Below, one piece after another: positions 1-5,542 of a stretch of 19,017 nucleotides of DNA. Position 1 is the first letter of the stretch; every line of letters begins with the position of its first letter. The DNA lies in assembly GCA_045652405.1 (NCBI GenBank), contig JAZRUF010000127.1:1-19017 (forward strand), given 5' to 3'. The position numbers and the translations under genes are program-made. The notes under the pieces are model-generated. The model was given only the letters and a program-made list of their open reading frames with translations. It searched no databases and was not told the origin of the DNA. This DNA is from JAZRUF01 sp045652405. GTDB lineage: Bacteria > Bacillota > Clostridia > Oscillospirales > JAAYXM01.

Positions 1-157
1 CATTTACTATTTCAGGTGCCGGAACCGACGGATTCCCCAAAGAGAAATCAAAAACCTTGTCCGCGCCTATCTCCGCCTTACGGCGGTTTCCGTACTCAAA
101 AATCTCACGTATAACCGAGCGAGTAGTTCCCAATTGATGCATTTTTGAATTGACCAT
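1..157 (-). CDS. Class I/II PLP-dependent aminotransferase (AspB-like), 5' fragment
   Basis: Only the first 52 codons are in the window; the gene runs off the left edge. The visible N-terminus contains TRSVIREIFEYGNRR and then VFDFSLGNPSVPAPEIV. The FSLGNPS-type segment is the conserved N-terminal substrate-binding loop of class I/II aminotransferases, and this opening resembles clostridial enzymes annotated as aspartate-type aminotransferases. The family transfers an amino group between an amino acid and a 2-oxo acid using PLP; the PLP lysine and most of the fold lie outside. The ATG at 155-157 is preceded by a purine-rich AGAGGCAGGG about 7 nt upstream, and a sigma-A-type promoter lies at 193-220. 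Substrate specificity cannot be judged from this fragment. Confidence 0.75.
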   Translation of the reverse strand, partial: MVNSKMHQLGTTRSVIREIFEYGNRRKAEIGADKVFDFSLGNPSVPAPEIVN

Positions 158-192
158 TATTAAACCCTGCCTCTTTTTATTATATACACATA

Positions 193-220
193 ATTATATC
201 ACATTTACCCGATTTGTAAA
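193..220 (-). promoter_or_regulatory. Putative sigma-A promoter of the aminotransferase gene
   Basis: On the minus strand TTTACA (215-220) and TATAAT (193-198) are separated by 16 nt. TG precedes the -10 with one base between (extended -10). The start codon is about 36 nt downstream of the -10. This is a motif match only. Confidence 0.6.
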
Positions 221-264
221 TATTAAGTAGCAGACAGATGCACCGCTGTTTTATTGCATACCTC

Positions 265-406
265 GGCAGGAGAAATCCCCTGCCTTATAATGTCTAAATC
301 ATCATCGGGGGTCCAGGGGCGATTTGTAGCCCCTGTGTCGTTTCAAGGGGTCCGGGGGAAATCGAAATCCCCCGGCGCTTTTGCTTACTTTTGGCATCAA
401 AAGTAA
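265..406. repeat. Hairpin-rich intergenic element, probably a dispersed repeat
   Basis: The 342-base stretch 158-499 holds no credible gene. Besides the aminotransferase promoter (193-220) and the trxA terminator (465-498), it contains four inverted repeats in a row: GGCAGG/CCTGCC (265-284), CAGGGGC/GCCCCTG (314-335), CCGGGGGA/TCCCCCGG (352-375) and TTACTTTT/AAAAGTAA (385-406). The G/C-run composition differs sharply from the flanking AT-rich DNA. A 61-codon minus-strand frame across it (302-487) has Pro/Arg-rich composition and runs through the terminator, so I do not call it a gene. The resemblance to non-coding repeats scattered in clostridial genomes is from memory and needs a genome search. 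Confidence 0.45.
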
Positions 407-464
407 CATCCACCGTCCCCATAAAAGAAAATGTGTTAACGCACGCAATACACTGTTTCTTTTT

Positions 465-498
465 AAAACTCCCGGATGTTGCAACATCCGGGAGTTTT
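465..498 (-). terminator. Rho-independent terminator of the glxK-cysK-FTR-trxA operon
   Basis: A perfect 34-nt palindrome begins one base past the trxA stop codon. Each arm is AAAACTCCCGGATGTT or its complement. On the minus strand the hairpin ends in TTTT. No gene reads toward it on the plus strand. Confidence 0.88.
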
Positions 499-499
499 C

Positions 500-811
500 T
501 TATTTAATGAGTTCTTTAATTTGCTCTTTGGAACGTAGACCCACGGTTTTCTCCGCAATCTCGCCGTTTTTAAAGAGAATAAGCGTCGGAATGCTCATAA
601 TTCCGTACTTTGCCGCAAGCGCGGACTGCTCGTCCACGTTAACCTTACCGACTTTTACCTTCCCCTCATACTCATTTGCAATTTCCTCAATAATCGGAGC
701 AAGCATCCTGCACGGACCGCACCAAGTTGCCCAGAAGTCCACCAGCACCGGAATGTCCGAATTTATAACCTCTTTTTCAAAACTTGCCTCTGTTAAAATA
801 ATCTCTGCCAT
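500..811 (-). CDS. trxA: Thioredoxin
   Basis: The 103-residue protein has the usual length of a single-domain thioredoxin. The redox motif WCGPC is at residues 30-34, preceded by VDFWATW, and the cis-proline is in SIPT (Pro75). It is a cytoplasmic dithiol carrier that reduces protein disulfides. The ATG at 811 is chosen because AGAAAGGA lies about 8 nt upstream and the family N-terminus fits; an upstream in-frame extension reaching 883 would cover the end of the preceding gene. It is the last gene of the operon, 16 nt after an FTR-like gene, and is followed at once by a strong terminator. The neighbour suggests that ferredoxin, rather than NADPH, may reduce it. That electron source is an inference. 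Confidence 0.95.
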   Translation of the reverse strand: MAEIILTEASFEKEVINSDIPVLVDFWATWCGPCRMLAPIIEEIANEYEGKVKVGKVNVDEQSALAAKYGIMSIPTLILFKNGEIAEKTVGLRSKEQIKELIK

Positions 812-827
812 TTTAAATTTTCCTTTC

Positions 828-1025
828 TTATTTTGATTTATAGTACAACATGCAGTGGCAGAAGCCCTCATAGTCCGGGTCATCTACCTGGTCCTTAAAT
901 TCCTTGCACATGCACTTGTTTTCCTCTATTCTCTCCAAACGGCATGGGCAATATCCGCCGCTTTTTCTAAGCCCCTCGCGTATCATCTCTACAATCTCTT
1001 TATCCGGATTTAATGTAATCGCCAT
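828..1025 (-). CDS. Ferredoxin:thioredoxin reductase catalytic-domain (FTR-like) protein
   Basis: This 65-residue protein carries three Cys-X-Cys pairs: CPC (26-28), CMC (38-40) and CHC (56-58). The FTR catalytic chain uses six such cysteines, four as ligands of a [4Fe-4S] cluster and two as the redox disulfide. In the plant/cyanobacterial enzyme the spacing is CPC-X16-CPC-X8-CHC; here it is X9 and X15. The outer distance is the same but the middle pair is shifted, a pattern I recall from short homologues in anaerobes. No variable-chain gene is present. The ATG at 1025 has CAGGAGAG upstream, and the stop (828-830) overlaps the trxA ribosome-binding region, so the two are probably co-translated. 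The likely job is to pass electrons from ferredoxin to the adjacent thioredoxin; this is family-based inference. Confidence 0.82.
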   Translation of the reverse strand: MAITLNPDKEIVEMIREGLRKSGGYCPCRLERIEENKCMCKEFKDQVDDPDYEGFCHCMLYYKSK

Positions 1026-1047
1026 TTCTTTTCTCTCCTGTCTCTTA

Positions 1048-1974
1048 TTAAAATAACCCTGATGACAAATATCTCTCACCTGTGTCGGGCAAAAGTACAA
1101 CTATGTTTTTACCCGCATTTTCCTCGCGCTGTGCAAGCTCTATCGCCGCGTGAAGTGCAGCACCCGACGAAATTCCGACTAAAACGCCCTCTTTTTTACC
1201 CATAATCCGTGCCGCCTCAAAAGCTGCATCATCAGTTACGCAAATTATTTCATCGTAAATTTTCGTATTGAGCACCTCAGGTACGAATCCCGCGCCGATA
1301 CCCTGAATTTTATGCGCACTTGCTCTGCCACCGGAAAGTACCGACGAAGATGCCGGCTCAACCGCGCATACTTTGATTTCCGGATTTTGTGATTTTAAAT
1401 ATTCACCCGTTCCTGTAATCGTGCCGCCGGTACCGACTGCGGATACAAATATATCCACTTTTCCGTCCGTATCACTGTAAATTTCAGGACCTGTGGTATC
1501 AAAGTGCGCTTTCGGGTTTGACGGATTTACAAACTGCCCGGTTATAAAGCTGGCGGGAGTAGCCGCGGCAATCTCCTCAGCCTTTGCAATTGCACCTGAC
1601 ATACCCAGCGTACCGTCACTGAGCACAAGTTCCGCGCCATATGCCTTCATTATCTTCTGCCTCTCGACTGACATCGTATCAGGCATGACTATTATTACGC
1701 GGTATCCGCGCGCAGCAGCGACCGAGCAAAGACCAATTCCGGTATTACCGGACGTAGGTTCAATAATAACCGAGTCGGGAGTCAGTTTCCCGCAAGCTTC
1801 GGCATCGTCTATCATCTTCTTTGCAACTCTGTCCTTAACCGAGCCCGCAACGTTAAAAAACTCAAGCTTTGCAAGAATTTTTGCCTTTAAATTGTATCCA
1901 TTTTCAATGTTTTTAAGCTCTAAAAGCGGGGTCCTCCCTATTAATTCGTCTGACGAAGTATATATCTTTGCCAT
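1048..1974 (-). CDS. cysK: Cysteine synthase (O-acetylserine sulfhydrylase)
   Basis: The 308-residue protein is a fold-type II PLP enzyme that replaces the acetyl group of O-acetylserine with sulfide to make cysteine. The PLP lysine is Lys47 in AGSVKDR. The substrate loop TSGNTG is at 74-79, a GTGGT phosphate-binding loop follows mid-chain, and the C-terminal part has GISSGAA and PDTGERYLS, all CysK/CysM hallmarks. The usual Pro before the catalytic segment is Val (NVAGS). The ATG at 1974 is preceded by TTGGAGAG. It starts 16 nt after the glycerate kinase stop, and the FTR-like gene starts 22 nt after its end, so it is the second gene of a four-gene operon. No serine acetyltransferase is in the window. 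CysK is preferred over cystathionine beta-synthase on length and the absence of a CBS domain. Confidence 0.92.
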   Translation of the reverse strand: MAKIYTSSDELIGRTPLLELKNIENGYNLKAKILAKLEFFNVAGSVKDRVAKKMIDDAEACGKLTPDSVIIEPTSGNTGIGLCSVAAARGYRVIIVMPDTMSVERQKIMKAYGAELVLSDGTLGMSGAIAKAEEIAAATPASFITGQFVNPSNPKAHFDTTGPEIYSDTDGKVDIFVSAVGTGGTITGTGEYLKSQNPEIKVCAVEPASSSVLSGGRASAHKIQGIGAGFVPEVLNTKIYDEIICVTDDAAFEAARIMGKKEGVLVGISSGAALHAAIELAQREENAGKNIVVLLPDTGERYLSSGLF

Positions 1975-1990
1975 GTTTTTCTCTCCAAAA

Positions 1991-3139
1991 CTATTTTTTA
2001 GATGTTTGGCTCGCAATGAGTCTTATAACATTTTTAACCGTTTGCCGCAAATCATCCTTAGCGCGCAGCTTTGCCTGAGAAAACGGTATCGCCATGCGGT
2101 TTATTGTTATAACCGAAGTAAGCCCGCGCTCATACGCCGCATCAAGACCCTCATCCTGCGCATCTCCGACAATCGCGCAAACCGGAACGTTTTTCACAAC
2201 CGCGCGGTCGCAAACCCCCAGAACTACTTTGCCCTTAAGGCTTTGACCGTCTATTCTTCCCTCTCCGGTAAAAACTATGTCACACCCGGTAAGGCGGCTG
2301 TCAAAACCTACAGTATCAAGAACGGTTTTTATGCCGGATGTTAGCTTCGCTCCGAGCAGCGCATACATACCCGCGCCCAAGCCGCCTGCCGCACCTGCAC
2401 CCGCCATCTGCGATACACCCGCAGCATCCGGAATATTCTCCAGAAGTTTACCGTAGTGGCGCAATCCATCATCGAGCGTTTTAACCATTTCTTCATCTGC
2501 GCCCTTTTGCGGTGCGTAAATATATGCAGCTCCGTTTTCACCGTAAAGCGGATTTTCAACGTCGCACATTGCGCGCAAGCTGATGGCCTTTAGTTTTTCA
2601 CGCGCGGCGGATATATCAATCTTTGCAATTTTGCAGAGCGTTGCGCCGGTCGGGATAAACTCGTTTCCCTGACCGTCAAAAAAGCGTACACCAAGCGCCG
2701 CTGCAGCACCGCAGCCACCGTCGTTAGTTGCGCTTCCGCCCATACCTAAAATTATTTCGGTTGCGCCATTTTCTATCGCATGACATATAAGCTCGCCGAC
2801 ACCAAAGGTGGTTGTCAGTCCCGGGTTTTTATTCCCCTCAACCATCGGAAGTCCCGCCGCTGCAGCCATTTCCACAATCGCGGTTTTTCCGCCGTTTATA
2901 ACGCCGTAAAAGCTCTCAATTTCTTCAAAATACGGTCCCTTTACCCGCGCGGTGCGTTTTTCACCTTCGACCGCTCTTAAAAAACTGTCCACAGTTCCTT
3001 CGCCGCCGTCTGCCACCGGCACGGTATGTATCTCACAGTCTGGGAAAACCTTAAGGATTTCCTCACTCATTATTTCACAGATTTCCTCTGCGCTCATTGT
3101 CCCTTTAAAAGAATCCGGGGCAAGTATTACTTTTTTCAT
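1991..3139 (-). CDS. glxK: Glycerate kinase, type II (GlxK/GarK family)
   Basis: The 382-residue protein phosphorylates D-glycerate with ATP to 2- or 3-phosphoglycerate, feeding lower glycolysis and potentially serine synthesis. Family landmarks are the N-terminus VILAPDSFKGTMSA, PVADGGEGT (41-49), the glycine-rich GMGGSATNDGG (132-142), GAGAAGGLG (247-255) and TGEGRID (291-297). Length is normal for the family. The ATG at 3139 has AGGAG 9 nt upstream. It heads the operon with cysK, the FTR-like gene and trxA, behind its own promoter at 3184-3212. A link from glycerate through phosphoglycerate and serine to cysteine would explain the neighbour, but is inferred. The symbol follows the family; which phosphoglycerate is made cannot be told from the sequence. 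Confidence 0.9.
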   Translation of the reverse strand: MKKVILAPDSFKGTMSAEEICEIMSEEILKVFPDCEIHTVPVADGGEGTVDSFLRAVEGEKRTARVKGPYFEEIESFYGVINGGKTAIVEMAAAAGLPMVEGNKNPGLTTTFGVGELICHAIENGATEIILGMGGSATNDGGCGAAAALGVRFFDGQGNEFIPTGATLCKIAKIDISAAREKLKAISLRAMCDVENPLYGENGAAYIYAPQKGADEEMVKTLDDGLRHYGKLLENIPDAAGVSQMAGAGAAGGLGAGMYALLGAKLTSGIKTVLDTVGFDSRLTGCDIVFTGEGRIDGQSLKGKVVLGVCDRAVVKNVPVCAIVGDAQDEGLDAAYERGLTSVITINRMAIPFSQAKLRAKDDLRQTVKNVIRLIASQTSKK

Positions 3140-3157
3140 TCCTCGTATCTCCTATAA

Positions 3158-3196
3158 AAAATGGTATAATGTTCTTTTTTCACATTATACCATTTT
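3158..3196 (-). terminator. Hairpin terminator of nifSU, overlapping the glxK promoter
   Basis: A perfect 15-bp inverted repeat (3158-3172 and 3182-3196) with a 9-nt loop starts about 20 nt after the nifU stop. On the minus strand the second arm runs into TTTTTT. The stem is AT-rich with one GG/CC pair block, so it may be moderate in strength. The first arm contains the -10 hexamer of the next operon. Confidence 0.7.
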
Positions 3197-3212
3197 AATT
3201 TCAAATATTCAA
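3184..3212 (-). promoter_or_regulatory. Putative sigma-A promoter of the glxK operon
   Basis: On the minus strand TTGAAT (3207-3212) and TATAAT (3184-3189) are 17 nt apart, with TGG just before the -10 (extended -10). The predicted start point, near 3177, falls in the loop of the nifU terminator hairpin. Confidence 0.7.
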
Positions 3213-3215
3213 TTA

Positions 3216-3641
3216 TTAATGTCCACAGCAATGTGCGCAATCTGCATTGCAGCCTATAATGGGCTCAGGGTCAATGCCCTGCTGGCGGTAATAATCCGCA
3301 ATGGCAGACTTAATTGCCTCCTCTGCAAGGACTGAGCAGTGCATTTTTGCAGGGGGCAAGCCGTCAAGTGCCTCGGCAACCGCTTTATTTGTGAGCTTAA
3401 GCGCATCCTCAATAGTCTTTCCTTTTACCATCTCAGTCGCCATGCTTGATGTTGCAACCGCTGCGCCGCAGCCGAAGGTTTTAAATGATACGTCTACTAT
3501 AACATCATTTTCTATCTTCAGATATATCTTCATTATATCTCCGCACTTGGGATTTCCGACGGTTCCCACAGCGCTGGGGTTTTCCATTTCTCCCACATTG
3601 CGCGGATTTGAGAAATGGTCCATTACTTTATCACTGTACAT
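3216..3641 (-). CDS. nifU: Fe-S cluster assembly scaffold, NifU/IscU family
   Basis: The 141-residue protein is a U-type scaffold on which sulfur from the cysteine desulfurase and iron are assembled into clusters before transfer to apoproteins. The three ligand cysteines are Cys33 (in PKCGD, with Asp35), Cys58 (FGCGA) and Cys102 (MHCSVLAEEA). The N-terminus YSDKVMDHFSNPRNVG is typical. The protein ends in an unusual Cys-rich tail with Cys131, 135, 138 and 139. It has no C-terminal Nfu domain, so it is the short NifU/IscU form. The ATG at 3641 has AAAGGAG 9 nt upstream. It lies 19 nt after nifS in a two-gene operon and is followed by a hairpin terminator. Confidence 0.93.
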   Translation of the reverse strand: MYSDKVMDHFSNPRNVGEMENPSAVGTVGNPKCGDIMKIYLKIENDVIVDVSFKTFGCGAAVATSSMATEMVKGKTIEDALKLTNKAVAEALDGLPPAKMHCSVLAEEAIKSAIADYYRQQGIDPEPIIGCNADCAHCCGH

Positions 3642-3660
3642 GAAAAATCACTCCTTTATC

Positions 3661-4833
3661 TTAGTTATGCCATGCAGGCTTGCCGTTTTCCCAAACAGGT
3701 GACATTGCACGCAGTCTCTCGACCACTTTAGGTAAGTTTTCAATGATATGCTCTACATCTGCATTTGTGTTATCATCACCGAGTGATAGCCTGAGCGAAC
3801 CGTGCGCTATATGATGCGGGAGCCCGATTGCCAACAGGACATGAGACGGGTCAAGGCTTCCTGATGAGCACGCGGAGCCTGAGCTTGCGCAGATGCCCGC
3901 GTTGAACATATTAAGGAGAAGCGCCTCACCCTCTATAGCTTCAACGCAAATGCTTACAAGCCCGGGCATACGCTTTGTCGGATGTCCGGTAACAAAAGCA
4001 TACGGGATTTTCTCGACTTCTTTTATAATACGGTCACGCATAGCGGTGAGTCTTTCCATACTCTCCTGCATGGTTTCTTTTGCAATGCGTGCTGCTTCGC
4101 CGAGACCTACGATGTACGGTACATTTTCAGTACCCGCGCGTTTTCCTTTTTCATGGCCGCCGCCGTGGATTATAGAGTCAATCCTCACGCCCTTGCGCAG
4201 ATACAAAACTCCTATTCCCTTAGGTGCTCCCAGCTTATGACCTGAGAGGGACAGCGCATCAATATTCATTTCATTTACGTCTATCGGGATATGCCCTGCC
4301 GCCTGAACCGCATCGGTATGGAAGAAAATTCCCTTCTCTCTTGCGATTGCGCCGATTTCAGATATCGGCTGGATAGTTCCGATTTCGTTATTTGCAAACA
4401 TGACCGAGATGCATATCGTATCTTCCCTTATCGCATCACGCAAAGCCTCAGTTGATACCATGCCGTACTCGTCAACGTCCAGATATGTCACTTCAAAGCC
4501 CTGCTTTTCCAGATACTTGCACGTATTGAGGATAGCCGGATGCTCTATTTTCGTAGTTATAATATGCTTGCCTTTCTCCTTTTTAGCCATTGCTATGCCT
4601 TTGATTGCCCAGTTATCCGCCTCGGTCCCGCAGCCGGTGAAATAAATTTCATCTGCTCTTGCGCCTAAAAGGTCAGCTACCTGCTCGCGTGCGCTATCGC
4701 ATGCGCGCTTTGCCGCATAGGCAAACTGGTACAGGCTTGACGGATTTCCGTACTCCTCGGTAAAATATGGGAGCATTTTCTCTAAAACCTGCGGTTTTAC
4801 GCGGGTTGTAGCCGCGTTATCTGCATATACCAT
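3661..4833 (-). CDS. nifS: Cysteine desulfurase (NifS/IscS family)
   Basis: The 390-residue class-V PLP enzyme converts cysteine to alanine and leaves a persulfide on its catalytic cysteine for Fe-S assembly. Seen in order: YADNAATT at the N-terminus, the PLP-stacking histidine in IEHPA (His98), Asp174 in HTDAVQ, the PLP lysine Lys200 in SGHKLGAPKG, and catalytic Cys322 in SSGSACSSGS. The short catalytic loop places it with NifS/IscS rather than SufS. The ATG at 4833 has GGAAG about 7 nt upstream. NifU is its immediate partner downstream. Cysteine made by the next operon's CysK would be its substrate. No rrf2/iscR regulator is in the window, though a palindrome overlaps one candidate promoter. 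Confidence 0.95.
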   Translation of the reverse strand: MVYADNAATTRVKPQVLEKMLPYFTEEYGNPSSLYQFAYAAKRACDSAREQVADLLGARADEIYFTGCGTEADNWAIKGIAMAKKEKGKHIITTKIEHPAILNTCKYLEKQGFEVTYLDVDEYGMVSTEALRDAIREDTICISVMFANNEIGTIQPISEIGAIAREKGIFFHTDAVQAAGHIPIDVNEMNIDALSLSGHKLGAPKGIGVLYLRKGVRIDSIIHGGGHEKGKRAGTENVPYIVGLGEAARIAKETMQESMERLTAMRDRIIKEVEKIPYAFVTGHPTKRMPGLVSICVEAIEGEALLLNMFNAGICASSGSACSSGSLDPSHVLLAIGLPHHIAHGSLRLSLGDDNTNADVEHIIENLPKVVERLRAMSPVWENGKPAWHN

Positions 4834-4883
4834 ATATTATCTTCCAATCTCCGTACAACTAAATTAACAGGAACCGGGATTAT

Positions 4884-4910
4884 ACTGCGCTTCTGCACGG
4901 TGGGCGCAGT
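4884..4910 (-). promoter_or_regulatory. Hairpin in the nifS 5' leader
   Basis: ACTGCGC and GCGCAGT form a 7-bp stem with a 13-nt loop. Flanking CCGG sequences (4874-4877 and 4913-4916) could extend it past an internal bulge. On the minus strand no U-run follows, so it does not look like a terminator. The function is unknown and I recognise no riboswitch class. Confidence 0.4.
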
Positions 4911-4926
4911 TACCGGATTAAAATAT

Positions 4927-4955
4927 ATATTAAAAGTGTGCTTTTTTTTCCACAA
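4927..4955 (-). promoter_or_regulatory. Candidate nifS promoter P2 (proximal)
   Basis: On the minus strand TTGTGG (4950-4955) and TAATAT (4927-4932) are separated by 17 nt. This would give a leader of about 90 nt including the 4884-4910 hairpin. Motif match only. Confidence 0.45.
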
Positions 4956-4973
4956 CTTCTTTTTCCTTACTAT

Positions 4974-5002
4974 AGAATACGCGTATTGCGGGAATTTAAC
5001 AA
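4974..5002 (-). promoter_or_regulatory. Candidate nifS promoter P1 (distal) with overlapping palindrome
   Basis: On the minus strand TTGTTA (4997-5002) and TATTCT (4974-4979) are separated by 17 nt. A perfect 12-bp palindrome, AATACGCGTATT (4976-4987), covers most of the -10 and the adjacent spacer, where a repressor could block polymerase. Both the promoter and the operator are inferred. Confidence 0.4.
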
Positions 5003-5018
5003 GAGATTTCACAAAAAT

Positions 5019-5465
5019 TTAAAAATATTTTTTACTCTCTGCGACGGCAAGCGCGTCACAGCGGTTATTTTTTTCATTTAAAGCGTGACCTTTTACCCAA
5101 ATGAAGGTTACATTGTGAATTTTTAAAAGCTCGAGAATGCGCTCCCACAAATCCACGTTGAGTGCAGGCTCTTTTTTATTGCGCATCCAGCCGTTTTGCC
5201 TCCATTTTTCTGCCCAGCCTTTAGTTATTCCGTTTATCAGATATTGGCTGTCGCTATAAAGCTCTACGTTGCACGGCTCTTTAAGCATTTCAAGACCTTT
5301 TATCGCGGCGGTAAGCTCCATGCGGTTGTTGGTTGTATCCGCTTCTCCGCCTGATGCCTCTTTTTCATGGCCTTTATACTCTAAAATAAGACCCCAGCCC
5401 CCCGGGCCCGGATTTCCTGAGCACGCGCCGTCTGTATAGAGGGATACATTTTTGCGTTCGTCCAT
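5019..5465 (-). CDS. rnhA: Ribonuclease HI
   Basis: The 148-residue protein cleaves the RNA strand of RNA:DNA hybrids, removing primers and R-loops. The catalytic DEDD set is visible: Asp12 (YTDGACSGNPGPGG), Glu50 (NNRMEL), Asp72 (YSDSQY) and Asp137 (CDALA), with His127 in VKGHALN. A basic segment with tryptophans (WAEKWRQNGW) matches the handle region of E. coli-type RNase HI. Length is normal for a single-domain enzyme. It sits 77 nt downstream of gyrA on the same strand. Its ribosome-binding site is weak, with only GGGA about 11 nt before the ATG, and those Gs lie at the base of a strong hairpin (5477-5513). Confidence 0.95.
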   Translation of the reverse strand: MDERKNVSLYTDGACSGNPGPGGWGLILEYKGHEKEASGGEADTTNNRMELTAAIKGLEMLKEPCNVELYSDSQYLINGITKGWAEKWRQNGWMRNKKEPALNVDLWERILELLKIHNVTFIWVKGHALNEKNNRCDALAVAESKKYF

Positions 5466-5476
5466 AATTGAAATTT

Positions 5477-5513
5477 CCCGGGGGATGAGAAGTCTATATT
5501 CTCACCCTCCGGG
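5477..5513 (-). terminator. Strong GC-rich hairpin between gyrA and rnhA
   Basis: Two 15-nt arms pair at 14 of 15 positions (one A-C mismatch, one G-T wobble) around a 7-nt loop. The hairpin lies 29 nt after the gyrA stop and 11 nt before the rnhA start codon. The tail on the minus strand is AAATTTC, so there is no proper U-run. It could be a weak terminator or processing site, or a structure that limits rnhA translation. Confidence 0.55.
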
Positions 5514-5542
5514 TTTATTCCTTTCGTGAGTGTCAAGGGAAA

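Noticed and set aside
302..487. 61-codon minus-strand frame in the hairpin-rich gap
   Set aside because: It runs through the trxA terminator, has repeat-derived Pro/Arg-rich composition and no good ribosome-binding site.
4797..5012. 71-codon minus-strand frame upstream of nifS
   Set aside because: It overlaps the nifS start in another frame and covers the promoters and leader; no family features.
5514..5542. TTGACA on the minus strand after gyrA as an rnhA promoter
   Set aside because: No -10-like hexamer lies 16-18 nt downstream; the spacing runs into the GC-rich hairpin.
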